Shown here: one piece after another, positions 35,026-48,400 of the stretch
Position numbering within the stretch: the first letter of the stretch is position 1
Layout of the letters: each line of letters begins with the position of its first letter
From: Gyromitra esculenta
Taxonomy: Eukaryota; Ascomycota; Pezizomycetes; Pezizales; Discinaceae
Direction: 5' to 3'
NCBI GenBank assembly: GCA_038503075.1
Contig: JBCAML010000010.1
Location: forward strand, 62,001-126,000
Length of the DNA: 64,000 nucleotides
The notes under the pieces: model-generated
The model's input: the letters and a program-made list of their open reading frames with translations, nothing else
Told to the model about the DNA's origin: nothing
Databases searched by the model: none
Made by a program: the position numbers and the translations under genes

Positions 35026-35134
35026 GTACTAGGGGTAGGGGTGTGGAGATGGAACGCCAGGGTTTTCCGTTCTGTGAGGTCACCGTAGAAACAATGTGAG
35101 ACCTGTACCATCTTCATACCCCTACCCCTAGTAC
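35026..35134. repeat. 30-bp inverted repeat with 49-bp loop
   Basis: The arms 35026-35055 and 35105-35134 are inverted copies with the outer 17 bp identical (gtactaggggtaggggt) and about 27 of 30 bases matching overall. The loop contains further short complementary words. This could be a small fold-back element or a strong hairpin in RNA; no gene is adjacent. Confidence 0.65.
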
Positions 35135-36460
35135 AATGCTCCCGGAAACGTTGCTCATAGTTACACAAACAAGGATCGCTTTCGATGAGTGAAGTTAAGA
35201 AAAGTAGCAACAGGCTAATGAACACTCTGAAACCAAATGGGGTGTATATGGGGGTTTCCGAACCAATAGAATACCACTTCGTATGTCCGTGGAGGCAACC
35301 AACCCTCGTAAATAGCATCCAGAAAAAACGGTTCCCAAATCGCACGCCTGCATGTATGTATTAGGTATGGCGGATTGCTGTCAGTTAGCCATGCCAGGTA
35401 GACACGTACGCGCGTATCGCTCTTGCGCATCACGGAGTAAAAGATCTTGGGGCTGCAAGCCGTCCCGTTGGTATAGAAGGATTTCATATGTGGTGTAATC
35501 CTGCTATGTGCCAGTTCTAACCATCCAAGCACGCGCAAGAAACCCCACATAGCCATGCGGACACGCGACAGCCGGAACCCACGGGCTTCAACAGTAATCG
35601 CAGTAATCAGTAGCGAGTCCGCTTATTCATGACTTTGGGTTTAATCCTTGACCTGGCGGCTCGGTGTATCTTTTCCCCAGACCAGCCAGAGTTAATAGAA
35701 GGGGGGTGGGGGACAATCCGGAGAGCCGTAATTAGCTCTCTTACCTGTTGTCTCATCTACTGATAGGTATCGCATATACGATATCACATCTTCATTGAAG
35801 CTTGTGATTTCTCTCGAAGCCTTCGTACCCACAACTGGGCTTATAATATAACGAGAATCGTTGGCTACCTGTCGAGAATCTATGTTCCTGCATCGTCCTC
35901 ATATTGCAAAAGCAGCCGAGCTTGTAGGGTCATGCCATGCCGTTTTGAACTTGTGCCGTTACACGATACAAATATATTTCGTCACTCCCGAGAAAGCAGA
36001 TGAGATAGTCGGCTATTATTCCTTCAAGATAGCTGTTCGTGATCGTGGCTCAAGTAAAGCACAGATAGTGCGATTGTTAGCTATAGATCTGGTACCGAAA
36101 TCTGCAGCCGAAGTTTCGCCAAGAGATCACTTGCTTTGAGCCCCCAGTTTACTATGTACCCTGAAACGTGGATTCATAGCTATAGTAACGACATTGAAAC
36201 TGAGGGTTTAGATGTCATGTGACTAGGCGTTTGAAGATAGTCATGGATAGTGGTTGTGTATTTCTTGCATTGATATAGCTGCTAAACATGGAAACCCATT
36301 CCGAGAAAACATATTGACTCTTTCTCACCTCCTTCCAAATCATCCTGCATCTACAGCGTTGATATCTCAATTGATCAATGACCTTAATTTCTGACATGAA
36401 GATATTATAAAAAAGAAAGAAAGAGAAGCAAGAATAAATGAGAAAAAAAAGCACAAATAT
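35135..36460. other. intergenic, 3' flank of the SDR
   Basis: No gene is supported. A plus-strand frame at 35861-36139 and minus-strand frames at 34986-35556 lack domain features. The last 250 bp next to the SDR stop are A-rich on the plus strand, consistent with that gene's T-rich 3' region. Confidence 0.45.
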
Positions 36461-37392
36461 CTAGACTTTGACATCGTCATGGTCCGTAGAAACAGCTATT
36501 TCTTTCCAATCGTCAAGAACGTTAAGTGTATCGCGACACGTCTCCCCGATAAATGCAATGGCATCAGATCCTAAGGGTATGCGAAGCGGAATGTCTCTTC
36601 CTTCTACACGGCCAGACTTTGTCAGGATTTCGGCAATGAGTTGCGCGCCTTTCACTGGGTCGCCGGGCTGGCTGTGGTCGTAGGAATTGAAGATGCTTCT
36701 GGTTGGCTCCATGATTGGGTCGTAGTCGGGAATACGTTTGGCTGTGGGTGTTCGATGGCCTGGCGAGAGAAAGTTGGTACGGAAATAACCAGGCTCAATC
36801 AAGATCGCGTCGATCCCGAGTGGCGCAAGTTCCAGGCGTAGTGAATCAGTGATGGCAGCAATGGCGAACTTCGTAGAGCAGTACATGGACGCCCCAACCA
36901 TACTCCGCCAGCCACCAATTGACCCCATGTTGGCCAATACACCACTCTTCCGCTCCCGCATGTGAGGGAGAATGGCACGAACGACTTTGAGCGGGCCAAA
37001 GACGTTGGTGTCAAACACCTTGAAAACCTCATCGCCGCTACAGCACGTATATATCGTTAGAAACCAGCCCGAGGACCTTATGCATGCGAGTTAGTTAGTT
37101 AGGGTGCTTACCTAGATTCCTCGACCGTGCCCTCCAAAATGTAGGCAGCGTTGTTGACCAGGATGTCGATTCGCCCATAGATTTCAATTGCGCTGGCGAT
37201 GGTCACCTTGATGCTTTCCTCATCATCCACGACATCAAGGGCCAGTGTGGCTGCACCAAGGGCCTTCAAGTCTTCAATCTTCTTCGGGTCGCGAGCCGTT
37301 GCAATGACCTTGTCGCCACGTTTAAGGGCAGCCTTGGTAAGCTCCCTGCCAAAGCCGGAGGAGGTGCCAGTGATGAGCCAGACTTTAGACAT
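36461..37392 (-). CDS. short-chain dehydrogenase/reductase (classical SDR)
   Basis: Exons 37392-37112 and 37037-36461 give 285 residues, normal for a classical NAD(P)-dependent oxidoreductase. The cofactor loop is TGTSSGFG (9-16), the structural motif is NNA (80-82), the catalytic Ser is near 133, and Tyr146-x3-Lys150 completes the active site. The intron is 74 nt with an actaac branch. The sequence after the catalytic site (EPGYFRTNF) is typical of fungal SDRs annotated as 17-beta-hydroxysteroid-dehydrogenase-like, but substrate cannot be told from sequence. It is isolated, over 15 kb from the polyketide cluster, so a tailoring role there is unlikely. There is no signal peptide. Confidence 0.93.
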
Positions 37393-40300
37393 GTTTCAGG
37401 ATTTCTAGTTTTAATACTCGGTTTCTAACTGTTGGTGAGGCTTGATAGGAGGGAGATCTCGTAAACCGAACTGCAGAATTGGGACCTTAAGTTAAGATTC
37501 ACGAGCTATTTAAGCCTTTCTTCCATTGGCACTAGAAACTTCTTGTTTTTTCTGAACTAACAGGCGTTTGGCGTAATTACGTGAAGTGAGTAAGTTTCTA
37601 TCTCACTTGGCTTACTACGACTAGCTGGCTGCAGCGTTAATTCCTTTTAGCTAGCGACTATGAGAACAGACGCTGAAACCTCAACTCCAAGCGCGCCAAA
37701 GGATGTAGTGCAGTTCCTAGCATCCACAACCTCACAAATGCGCTATAATATTGTGGAAAGCGAAAATAAAGCATTAGGACTCAAGATATCCAACAGTGTA
37801 CTTCTAAGACTTCTCTGCAAAACATTCGATATACTCGATATCTGTTTATTCTATGGTCCGCATACGAGGGGTTAGGTTTCGCCGCCATGTGTTTCGTACC
37901 GTGGCTGGCTAAAGACTTTAATCCTTAGTCTTCGGCCATAGCTCTCATTCGTCGGGGTTGGTTGATGTCCGCTGCTAACACCGAAAATTATATAAGGCTG
38001 AAGTGGTAACGCCGAAAGCCAAGCCTGTAAGTCCCATCGCACGTGACCAAGTCAGTATCTCAGGTCAAAGAAACAACCACCGCATCGTTACTCGGGTTTA
38101 TATCAGTCTACCTGTCCCAGCACGACAAGTAAAAGACACGAGAACCGCCCTAGCTATAGTGTTTCTAGATAAAAAATTTCGGCTGCGTATAGTATTCTTT
38201 CAAGTCCAAAGCGTCACGGCTGTATGGGTCTTTCCCACTAACGCGTGCGTTTTCTCTAGATTGTGAAAAGGAACTTCGATGTATAGCATTCAATCTCGAC
38301 TGCAGTTCCCCATCCCCAGCAAAAACGAAAAATCAAATTGATTCCTGAATGGTAGGGCTCGATGCGTTTGGGACGAAAGGATACGATGGCAACGGCAGGC
38401 AGCGTCAATGAGCTCATTACAGTTTACGCGAAAGGTTTGGGTTCTCTGCTTTTTTTTTCTTTCCAATTTTCAATTACCTGTATGATTGTTGTTATAATCA
38501 CTCACCTCCGATTTGTGTGCTCTTTCGCGGCTCCACTGCCAACTTTAGGTTGATGCTTTTATCTGATTTCACTTTTCGCGTAGTGTAACGGGGGGTATAT
38601 GCAGATAAACCACAAACAGTACCGCTGTACTGCAGCAGAGCAAGGAAGGGAAAATTTAACAAGCAACACAACTGGGTAGTACATACCGTACCGAGCACAC
38701 TGTGCAGTAAGCGGTAATGGCGGCATAATTCAATGGAACGATAAAATAAAAAAATGAGGAATTGCAAGGGCCCCAAACTTCATATCCGTGTCCACGAGGA
38801 TACCCATTAAACCATTGTCGTAGCCAGTGACTGTTCAAGTTATACACTTGGATAGTGCGTGGGGTGTAGATATCTAGGGAGTTGTAAACAATGTACTCAA
38901 ATGAGAGCCATAAAACAAAGCACGATATTTAGAGACTGTAGCTATGCCATTCTAATGACGATGTTCGATTTGGACCCCACATCCAGTAACTCTAATAAGC
39001 GAGAACTAATTATTGGATCAATCTCTGAGCTCACGCCCTGTCTTACATAGAAGGTATGGGACAGATTTCTCGGTAAGTTGGAGCCTAATAACCCCATTAC
39101 GAGCGGAACTGGCATCTACCCGTACGCGCATGTACGACTCTGAGTACCCAAGGGGGGCCATCAATTCAATCTCTCGAAAACACTGATGCCACATGTCTCC
39201 CCTCGATCTTTAATGCCAAGTCATCGTGTGTTAAACCTTCCGTGGGAATAAAATTTACCTTCTGTAACCCTCCTCCTGGCGCCGGCACAACGTCAAAACG
39301 CCCAAAATGGTCAAAGCATGCGTGGGTTCACACAAAAATATAATCAAGGAAACCAACCGGGTCTGCTTACCCAAAGTGAGACATCCCCCCAAATCACTCC
39401 ACAATAATTTATAGTAGATGGGTTTGACCATATCGTTACCCGCGGGAGATGGCTGTCGTGCAGCAGCATACATCATCGAGTCCCGACAGCATAGCTATCA
39501 AGCACTTCGGCAGAACCATTAAAACCCGATGAGGCTCAAATTGGGGTAGTAAGGCCGCGGTGGTAGCACATTAACTTGGCTTCCCACCGCATCGAAACAC
39601 TCGAACTGGGAATTGGGGAAACGTTGTGATCCTGACTTTACGGAAATAGAGCACAATACGAACAGAGCGTCCAACCCCCCAACGCTCCTACCACTCGCCT
39701 ATGTATGTACCCGCATATGTACAATCAGGTTTACACATATCGTGAAGAGTGAAGACCGTAGGGTGATCGCGATCCAAAGAATCGCCGACCCGAAAAATAA
39801 CTAATAGAGACGTATCCTGCGCATCACTGGCAGGTCCAACAAGGAAATAAACTGAAATATTGTAATATATCGTGATCGTGTCTCTGTCGGGTTTCACTGG
39901 ACGGCCTTTAAACCCTTCAGGGTATCTTCCCAAAATAGAAGGCTTGTATGTGTTCGGCAAACTTTTTTTTTGTTTAAAACCCCATGCGTGGGGGGAGGAA
40001 ACAGTTATCGGAAAATTCAGTATCCTGGTCGTCAAGTTGATCTACGAATTAAGCATCAGCCCAGCTGTGTTGCAAATTACAATCCTGAAACCACCATTCC
40101 CGAAGTCATATCTCAAAGTAGATAAATCAGGCTGCACTGATCAGGTCTTGCCCTTTCGGTTGTTCCTCAATCTCTATGCGGTAGCTCTATTCCCTTCCGA
40201 GAGTGACTATAGCGGAAATTCCAGGCCGGTTGTCAAGTACCCCGCAAGCTGTAATATTTTACCCATTCCCCTAGCTAGCATACAGCACCTTACAGGCATC

Positions 40301-43300
40301 ATGAAAATCCCCCTGTTGAATTCTTCCTCCCCCCTATCAGAACAGCTCACGGGTTGGCAGTCGTTTCAGAAGCTCGGCTCGGATATTTTGACACTCCAGC
40401 TGCAATTGGAGGTTTGTACAGTAGAAAAACCCTTATGGGTCTCGCCAAAAATATTTATTGTGATATACCAGGGAAACCAGTCAATGGAGGGACCAGAAGA
40501 AGTTTACGCATGTAGTCTGCGGAAAATCGTTTCGCCTACACGTACCCCAATGAAGGGCGGTAACAACTTAAACAACGTACCTCTTTAGGAAAAACAAGAA
40601 TGTGGAGTGCTTGTCGTTCTGTATTGTATGCATGCGGCAGACACGCTTGCATGTGCGTGTGTGCGTGAGATCTGTGCTCTACTTTACCATACATGCGTGC
40701 CCTCTTCTGTTCGTCTCGTCTCGTCTCCGTTCCACAGATCGATATCGCTGGACGACCAAGACGATTGAATTTCAAGTCTCCAGCCATGTTCAAAAACGGG
40801 CATTGACACAATTGGCCCGACGGCGATACAGCCGACAGAGCACATATCCTAGAAAAATAGAGAGTGTGTGTATTTGTCCTCCTTCTCCTCCGGCTCATCG
40901 CTGTCACACTAACCGTCACTCGCCGCTCCCCCGCGTTTTCTCGAATGTGTATCGCAAGAAACGTAATAGTGGCAACTTAATAAGGGTTCTGGCTCGCTAA
41001 ATTCCGTTGCTGAGTTATATATCTGCTTCTTTATCGTATGTTCTAGCGTACTAGTAGATCCTATAAACGCCAGCTACATCATACTGGAAAAAGCACTCAG
41101 AGGAAACAAGTAATTGATCTTAATCGATAAAGAGTGCAGATTCGCCAGACGTGCAGCAGATCGCCCGTCGAAAGGTAGGACCAGAAATAAAACTAGAAAA
41201 TAACGACTGGAGTTTTTATTATTATGGACAATGCGTGCAGGTGCAGCGCCATCGTGCATGGAGCAGGCGAAACAAGACTGATACTATATGTACAGTATGA
41301 AGAGTACATATATGTGATAATAAACCAGTCCACCGGCGCCACCAACTAAAAAAAAATGCATTTTTTTATATTGGAAATGCTATTCGCAGTAAAGTAATAG
41401 AGAGAGAATCATAAAACCTAAAATCTACACCTCAAGGGTTTGAAACACGGATCTGGCGCCATGCATTGCTCCAGGTTATCTTTAATTTTAGGGGTCTCAC
41501 CTCATATCGCATGGTCGTTGATTACACCTGGGGTTGATATCCTATAGTCTATGAAAAGTGAGCAGCAAGGCACAGCCTCTCCGTCCAAGAAGTTGAGAGA
41601 CACCAAGACACCTTTTAGAGGGACGCAGTTTGATGCCCTCCGGTATGAAAGTTGACGTGAGGATGCAGCAGCCCAACCCGGGAACGCATTCGAGAAGGTC
41701 AAAACAGGCTAGTTTTAGGTTGATGATGTAGGGCTGTAGCAACGGAAACGAAAACACCAAGACTTTCTGTACTTTATCTGGGTTACTCGTATGGAGGTAT
41801 GTCTGAAAGGGTAGGGTCCCCAAATACAATAGTTCATGCACAGAGAAGAGTCCGGGGTTTGAGGCTGGTGGAAAATGTCTGAAGGTACGAGGGCAGATCA
41901 CCACGCCCGATTACAGCCAGCGTGTGAGATCAGTGAATGTTTCGAACGGTGGTGGGGTTGTTCTATTGCTGGTTCCAGCAGCCAGACGCGGTACATGGCT
42001 GATTTGGGCGAAGCAAGCGAACAATTAGGGTTACCAATCTGGAGAGGAATGAAGACGGGAAAATAGAAGAGCAAGGGTTTTTCTTAGCTGCTCCGGGACC
42101 AAGGCAAACGGTTCAATGACTCTGGGACACGCAACATCGCAGAGAAACAGCAAGCTTTGTTGAAGCAGACCTCAAATATTGAATACGAATTGTTGTTTAC
42201 TTTTTGAGGCTGCTGCTGAGCTGCTGAGTGGGCTTACTGCTCAGCCTGCTGGACTTCCCCAGCTTGATGAGTTTAAGAAAATAGAACCTCCCATATGCAT
42301 TTCCTGTGGCTGGCCGATCACACACAACCCACACCGTGTCTGCCAACGGCCGTAGATAGCACAAATGCGGAGAAGGGTCAAAGGGGCAGGTGGTGGCCCG
42401 AACCCTCCAATCACCCTTGTGACATTGAATTCAACGTTCCTGCAGCCTTTCGACCCCATCATGTACCTCTAACCGTCTACGGCCATGGTAGATCGGTTTA
42501 GGTCTTTATTACGATTGATTGATTCCAATATCGAGTATCGTTCTCAAGCGCAGAGGCAGCACGTAGCAACATCAAAACGTCTCCAGCGCTGTGAAGCAAA
42601 ATCATGGATCAGGATAACAAACAGGACGGGAACGGGGTCCGAAGACGAGCTCACCTTACTACATAACTCGATATACTTGTTGAAATACACGGACGCCTAT
42701 CGCAGCGAACAGAGCCATCTGGGCAGGGCGCACATGTGCAGATCACATCAGGAATAGCAGAAGAAGCAAATAATCCAATGCATGGAACTTTTTAGTCTGC
42801 GTGAAGAAGAAAAGCGGGGACTCTGATAAGACAAACGTGTGGAGGGCCACAGGCAATCCGCGGGGCAGGTATGCGCCTCGTACGCAGTGGGTGGTGGTAC
42901 ACATACACAGACCCAACAGCTTGGTTCACCAAACAATTACCCAACCCAAGTATGATGTAGATTTCGTAAAGGGGAGGGCCGATCCGCGATGTCCGCATTG
43001 GGATTTGTACAGTGTCCTCGGTACTTCCACTAATGGATGCCTACCAACTCGCAGTAATTCAGAGTACTGGCACTTGCCCTCCGTACCAGATGTCCCCCCC
43101 AATAATACTACTGTACACACCCCAATCACCTTACACTCCACTCACCCTGCTGCCCCCCCGCCCTCACTTCCCTTTCCACCCTCCTTGACCCGAAAATGCT
43201 TCTGGAAATCAAAGCTTCGTCGGGTGCTTAAAATGTAAAGCCGTTTAAATGGAACCCTTCTCGCTTCTGTATCTCCCTCTACACAATCACCCAGCCGTCC

Positions 43301-43575
43301 CAAGATATTTGCATCCGAGCAGATACAGCTTCTATCGCAATATCTGTCTGCGGCGGCTGCTCTACATATACTGCCCTTGTTCCCACTGTTCTGCCTGTCT
43401 ACCTCCATCTTCAAAGCAAACTCCTCGATAGTCAATAGCTCCCACCACCGCCTTGCATACATACACATACATAGCCTGTACAGCACAGCGCACCAGCAGA
43501 ATATTCAGCAAATAGGACCGCCGTCGCATCACAGTCACCCAAATCACTCAGATCACAGATCCCAAAGCTTTCGCG
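37393..43575. other. 6-kb intergenic region upstream of the Myb gene
   Basis: No gene is supported. The longest frame (39872-40588, plus, 238 codons) shows no domain, starts at an ordinary internal ATG and has no codon pattern that I can distinguish from chance. The 500 bp before the Myb ATG are pyrimidine-rich (runs of C and T near 43085-43200 and 43240-43420), typical of fungal promoters and 5' leaders. Long upstream regions are common for regulatory genes. Confidence 0.45.
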
Positions 43576-45418
43576 ATGATGACCACGTTTGATCCTCATG
43601 CCGAACGCCCTTGGAGCACCGAGGAAGATAAGCAGCTGCGAAACGCCGTTCTTCAAGGTAAGCTTCAAAATCGAACCTGCCTGGCGCGTACGCCGCGAAG
43701 GGTGGGCGGGGGATTTGCAATCACTTGCTGACACTGGAATATCTGCGCGCAACAGAGAAAGAACAGAGCCGACCGGTAAAGTGGGATGCGATTGCAGCAT
43801 CCTTGCCCCGGCGCAGCAAGAAGGAGTGCCGAAAACGCTGGCATCACACTATGATGGAGGCGGTGCGGAAATGCCAGTGGAAGCCGGAGGAGGACGAACG
43901 GCTTTCAGGAGCAGTTCAGAAATATGGCAAGAAGTGAGTTTTTTCTCCCCCAGAAGCTGTTGTTGTTTGTTTTGGCCAATGGCATCCGAAAACCGTCTTC
44001 ACGATTCCATTTCACGCGGACCACTATTCAGAGACCTCGCCCGACAAATCCCATTGCATTTCCTATTTATTCAATCCGTTTGCTGGAGGTGTGGATAGCT
44101 AACGTACGTAATTGTGCAGTTGGGTTTCGGTTGCCCAAGTAGTCATGACAAGGAACGATAATGGTATGTCTTATTCGCTCCCCCCGTCCCCCCTGCTCCG
44201 GTGGGGTCCGGCGGGTTTAATCTGTGGATAGATGTACTGACTTCGCATTTTGTCAATTCCACAGAATGCATGAGGCGGTGGAACGAGCTGCAAGCCCGAG
44301 ACTCAAATCAAAACACCAATAGCCCGCCAGCCAACCAGTGGATGTTCGAAGAGGTGGGTACAAAAGTCCCCGGTCCCCCACCCCACATTTGTGTTCATGA
44401 ATTACAGACACTGCCAAATCTCAAAGACTCTCTAACAGACAAGCTGACTCTCTTGCAAAATGTACCAGTTTAATCGCACACACTCGCATCGTGCTTCAGT
44501 CAGCTCAAACGCTTCCTCTTCAGACTTCCATCATGATTCCCCTACCTACTCTTCGCCCTACGGCTCTCTGTCGGACCCAATGGTGGACGAATTTCTACAC
44601 GAAGTTGGCCATATGAGCCCTCACACCACTCATTACGAAAGCATGGACATTGATCCCTCGAGACTGCACTCTGCCGGCCCTACCCCCGCAATGGACCCCC
44701 GACAGGCCAACATGCACCAGGAACACTTTGATGCATTCATTGACTTCGACGCTGAACGAGCTGGCCGCACATTCGAAGTTCGACATTCGACACCCACCAA
44801 CGGCCAGCATTTCGATCCTAATGATTGGAGTTGGTTCGATAGCATGGTGGCGGCACCAAACGGCCATTCTCAGCACAACCACCACCACCACCTCTCCAAT
44901 TTCTTGACAGACACCCACCCGAGCGAGCTATCCCACGATAGCCCTGGCGCTCTGGATAGTAGCCCGTCTTCGTATTCGAGGTAATTATCCTCTTGCGCCT
45001 AAAGTCGAAGACTAAAGATTACTGACGAATCCTAATAGTAGTCGAAGTGGTTCCATCGCACCCCAGGTGCCAGCAATGCCCAATATGGAGAACATGGACT
45101 TCTACAGTCTCCAGAACGCAAACCCACTGCCATCGAAAGCGAGCCCCGGAGGTGCAAGGGTTGTCATTGTCTGCAAGTCGAACGATTCCCGGACCCTGAA
45201 TTCCCTGGAAACGATCATGAAGACTTTGAAGGCCAACGGCCACTCCGTCATCCAAGAATCACAGCCCCTAAATAGCATTTCTTCCGGAAATGACTATCTC
45301 TGCGGATCTCTAGCTATTGATGGTCAGTCTACCTATTACTACTGATGTCCCTGCATTGCAAATGAAGCTCGTTGCTGACATGCTTGTGGGTACAGATGTA
45401 TTGCAAGATCTCTACTAG
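43576..45418 (+). CDS. two-repeat Myb/SANT DNA-binding protein
   Basis: Seven exons (43576-43657, 43756-43933, 44120-44163, 44265-44353, 44469-44980, 45039-45322, 45396-45418) give 403 residues. Two Myb repeats occupy the N-terminus. Repeat 1 has Trp13, Trp37 and Trp56 with a long first spacer; repeat 2 has Trp69, Trp88 and Trp107 at canonical spacing. The repeats are cut by three introns, so no single exon shows a whole domain. The middle (about 132-300) is rich in Ser, His and Pro with a run of five His and acidic Asp-Phe-Asp motifs, suggesting a disordered activation region. The C-terminus has a compact Val-Val-Ile-Val-Cys-Lys segment and ends in exon 7 with LQDLY. The role is nuclear transcription regulation; target genes are unknown. 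The 45038 acceptor is a tandem tagtag, so a one-Ser variant is possible. Confidence 0.85.
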
Positions 45419-48400
45419 TTTCGTATTTATTCACAACAACCAACCGACCGTAAAATAACGATTTTAAATTACCCCCCTACTCGAATCCGCAGGACGCAAA
45501 CTAGAACTTAAAAACAAGCGGCCGAAAACAAAAAATTGGAATATCGCTTCTTTTTTTCTCTTTCAACAGAAAATTTCACTTCTTTCACGATTTTTCTCGG
45601 TTACTTTTTTTCTTTTTCTTTCTTTTTATAAGAGGTGTTTTTCAGTAGCATTAGGAGTCTAGGTTGGGGGGGTTGTTTTGTCTTAAGATTTCGTTTTTTC
45701 TCTCGTTATGGCGCAGGTAGTGGGAGTATTCGGCATATTAGTTCCTTTTCATTTTTTCTCTTCGTGCTGGCTGCTTTTACTTGCTTTGTACTTCTTTTTC
45801 CGGTCATATAGGAGGGGGGGGGTTGTATATAGTACTGGGGGCATTTTATAACTCGGCATTGCATTGGGAGGGGAAAGCTTCTTTTTTTGGGAATTGGGAC
45901 GAGATAGAGGCGTCCGATTTCTAATAACCGTTTTCCCGAGAGGGGTTTCTAGTTTTATAGGTTAACGTTTGGCTCGGTTTTGGGGTTCGTCATATTTGAG
46001 TCTGATTTCTAGCGATTTGATGATGACCGAAAAAAATATTATTCTTTATCAATTGTTAACGTTGTTCTGGCACCATGTAAATATTTGATCCAATAATAGC
46101 ATAAGAAAGCAAGAGCTAGTAGCTTAGATAGTGGGACTTTTTTAAGGTGTCCCATAGTTCAATTATTTGCTATAGCCATAGCTAAAATTTAAAATTTTAT
46201 GCATATGACAGGTTAACCCGCTCGTTTCGCTTTTTGTTTTTCGTTCGTCCAATGAATCGCATCTACCTAAGTTATGACGACACGTATAACTTTTCACCCT
46301 CGATGTTCACTCTGGTTTCTGCACTATCTTTGATTTTCCGATTCATCTGGACAGTATAACTGATGTGTCTCATGTATTTCGATGCAGGGAAGGACATATA
46401 CCTACGTTGGCAATTCATTCTCTTCCCTCTTTATTTCTCTTTACCGTATCGTGGCCGACGGCATTCGGGATAATACGGTTATCACGCCCTCGGATACAAC
46501 TAACAAGAAAGCAAGTTTAGCTGTACGTCCTCTTGAATTTTCGAAAGGTTTCCTACAGCCCCCATATATTTAGCACTGCTGCATATTCCCACAAAAAGAT
46601 GAATTCGAAATTCGAAAAGCCTGAGCACTGTGCGAAGGGGATCTTGAAAAATCTTTTGTTAGGCGAACTGTTTTAGATAACACTAGCCCCCAAAGGGAAG
46701 TAGCTAAGCATATGCGTAGGGTAGATCCCATCAGCACTTTAGCTTATTCATGCGCGCTTTTGCAGTTCTTCCGGAGGCGCTTGCATACCTATTTCGCATG
46801 GCTCTGCAGTTATTTATCTTTCGTGTGACCATATGCATGCCTAGCCATGATGAGGTATTGGCGCTAAGAGAATAGGTAGAAATAAGCATTTGTTTGAAGA
46901 GAGGCACGGGTGTTTTGATCGGATATTCGATATATAGAAGGTGGCATAGCATCCCAACCGCAATCTATAGATTCTCTCGCTTCAATGCTTCTTGGTCAAT
47001 CTGTAGAGATGTTTGCATTATGTTACCCAGAGGTAAACCCTTAAAAATTTCGTTCTTCCTAAGTTCTGGAAATTTGCGGCGATGGCATATGCATATCGTA
47101 TGAGCCCCAGCCGATACGTCATTAAATAATTACTTAGCCGCATGTGTTCAGGTACTGGTTTGATGGGATCTAGGCCGGCAGAGCCATAACAGGTAGATAT
47201 ATATGACTTTGACGTCTCACACGTATGGAGTGAGGGGATTGGGGATAATTCGGATGGTTTTCTTGTATTTGACAAGCATGCCAACACGCTCTTTGGTGTG
47301 ATGACTAGTTACTAAGCTCAAGATTTTTGTTCGAATTCACGGGAAGTCAATTGATATATAGTGGTGGATTATGAGTTAAGGAGACCGTGCTTGAGTCCCG
47401 GCCATGACGAGGAATGAGTACTTGTAGCTTAGCATGTTGTACAATTGTATTAGAAACCTCTGTAGCGAAAGCCATCTCGGCAGGATATTCGTTCCAAAAA
47501 CCTCCAATTCTGTTTCAATGTAACCCTAGAGCAGATTTACATGGAGTGATACATGTTCTATCCAAGTAACCAGCGCAGTAATTAGGGCACTCGTACTTGA
47601 AATGAGTGTACATATACATGTGGCTATGATGGTAAATTAGTAATCTTATAATTAGCGCCACGTACAGCCTGGAGAAACACAACGTCAACCTCAGCCATGG
47701 TAACTATTCAGCTGCATGAGAACAATATATATATTTATATTCAGGTACCAGAGGCTTAATAAGTTTTCGCTTATCACATACGTACATGCACATACTTGAT
47801 TGAGGCTTCGTCATCTAGGTATACGTATACTGTTTGGTGCTGATGATATAATTATATGTAGCTATTGTCTTAGTTAACGTCCAGCCTGAAGCACAATGAC
47901 CGATTGACTGCTGATATGATAGGTAAACCTCTCGCTAAGTTATCGCCTTAGACAAATGTACTAATTAAATCATCAATTATGTCAGTGCTTATATGCACAT
48001 GCTGAGTATCATGATCAGTACTCCCACCATTCGTATAATTATAGTATCACCTAATTTCTATGGCTATTCAAATCCCACAAGGACTCAGGCCCTGAGTTGA
48101 TGATAACTACGAGCACTTTCTCACCTACTGATTGATTGGTTGTTATAGCTATATGAAGAGTTCGGAAGTGGAACGTCTCGGGGTTCTGTCTAGATCTTAC
48201 TAGTACATATGATGTTGACACGCTTACATAAATTGGGGGCTCGTTAACTTGCAGGAAACGTGCGCCTTGATGACTAAAGATCTGGGAAGCAAGCCTGCAG
48301 TAGCTTACAGCTGTTGCTGGATTAATATCGCTAACTGTGCCTGAAGTTGATGTAGGCGCAGTTAAGTCTTGCACACTTGAGTAAGCGGCGAGGTAAGTTT

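Noticed and set aside
39872..40588. 238-codon frame in the intergenic region
   Set aside because: It has no recognisable domain, no splice partners and no codon pattern I could distinguish from chance.
36461..45418. SDR and Myb genes as part of the polyketide cluster
   Set aside because: They lie 15-25 kb away across gene-poor, repeat-bearing DNA with no shared promoter motif seen.
47370..47410. tRNA-like B-box word
   Set aside because: It resembles a T-arm (ttgagtcccgg), but no acceptor, D or anticodon stem could be paired.
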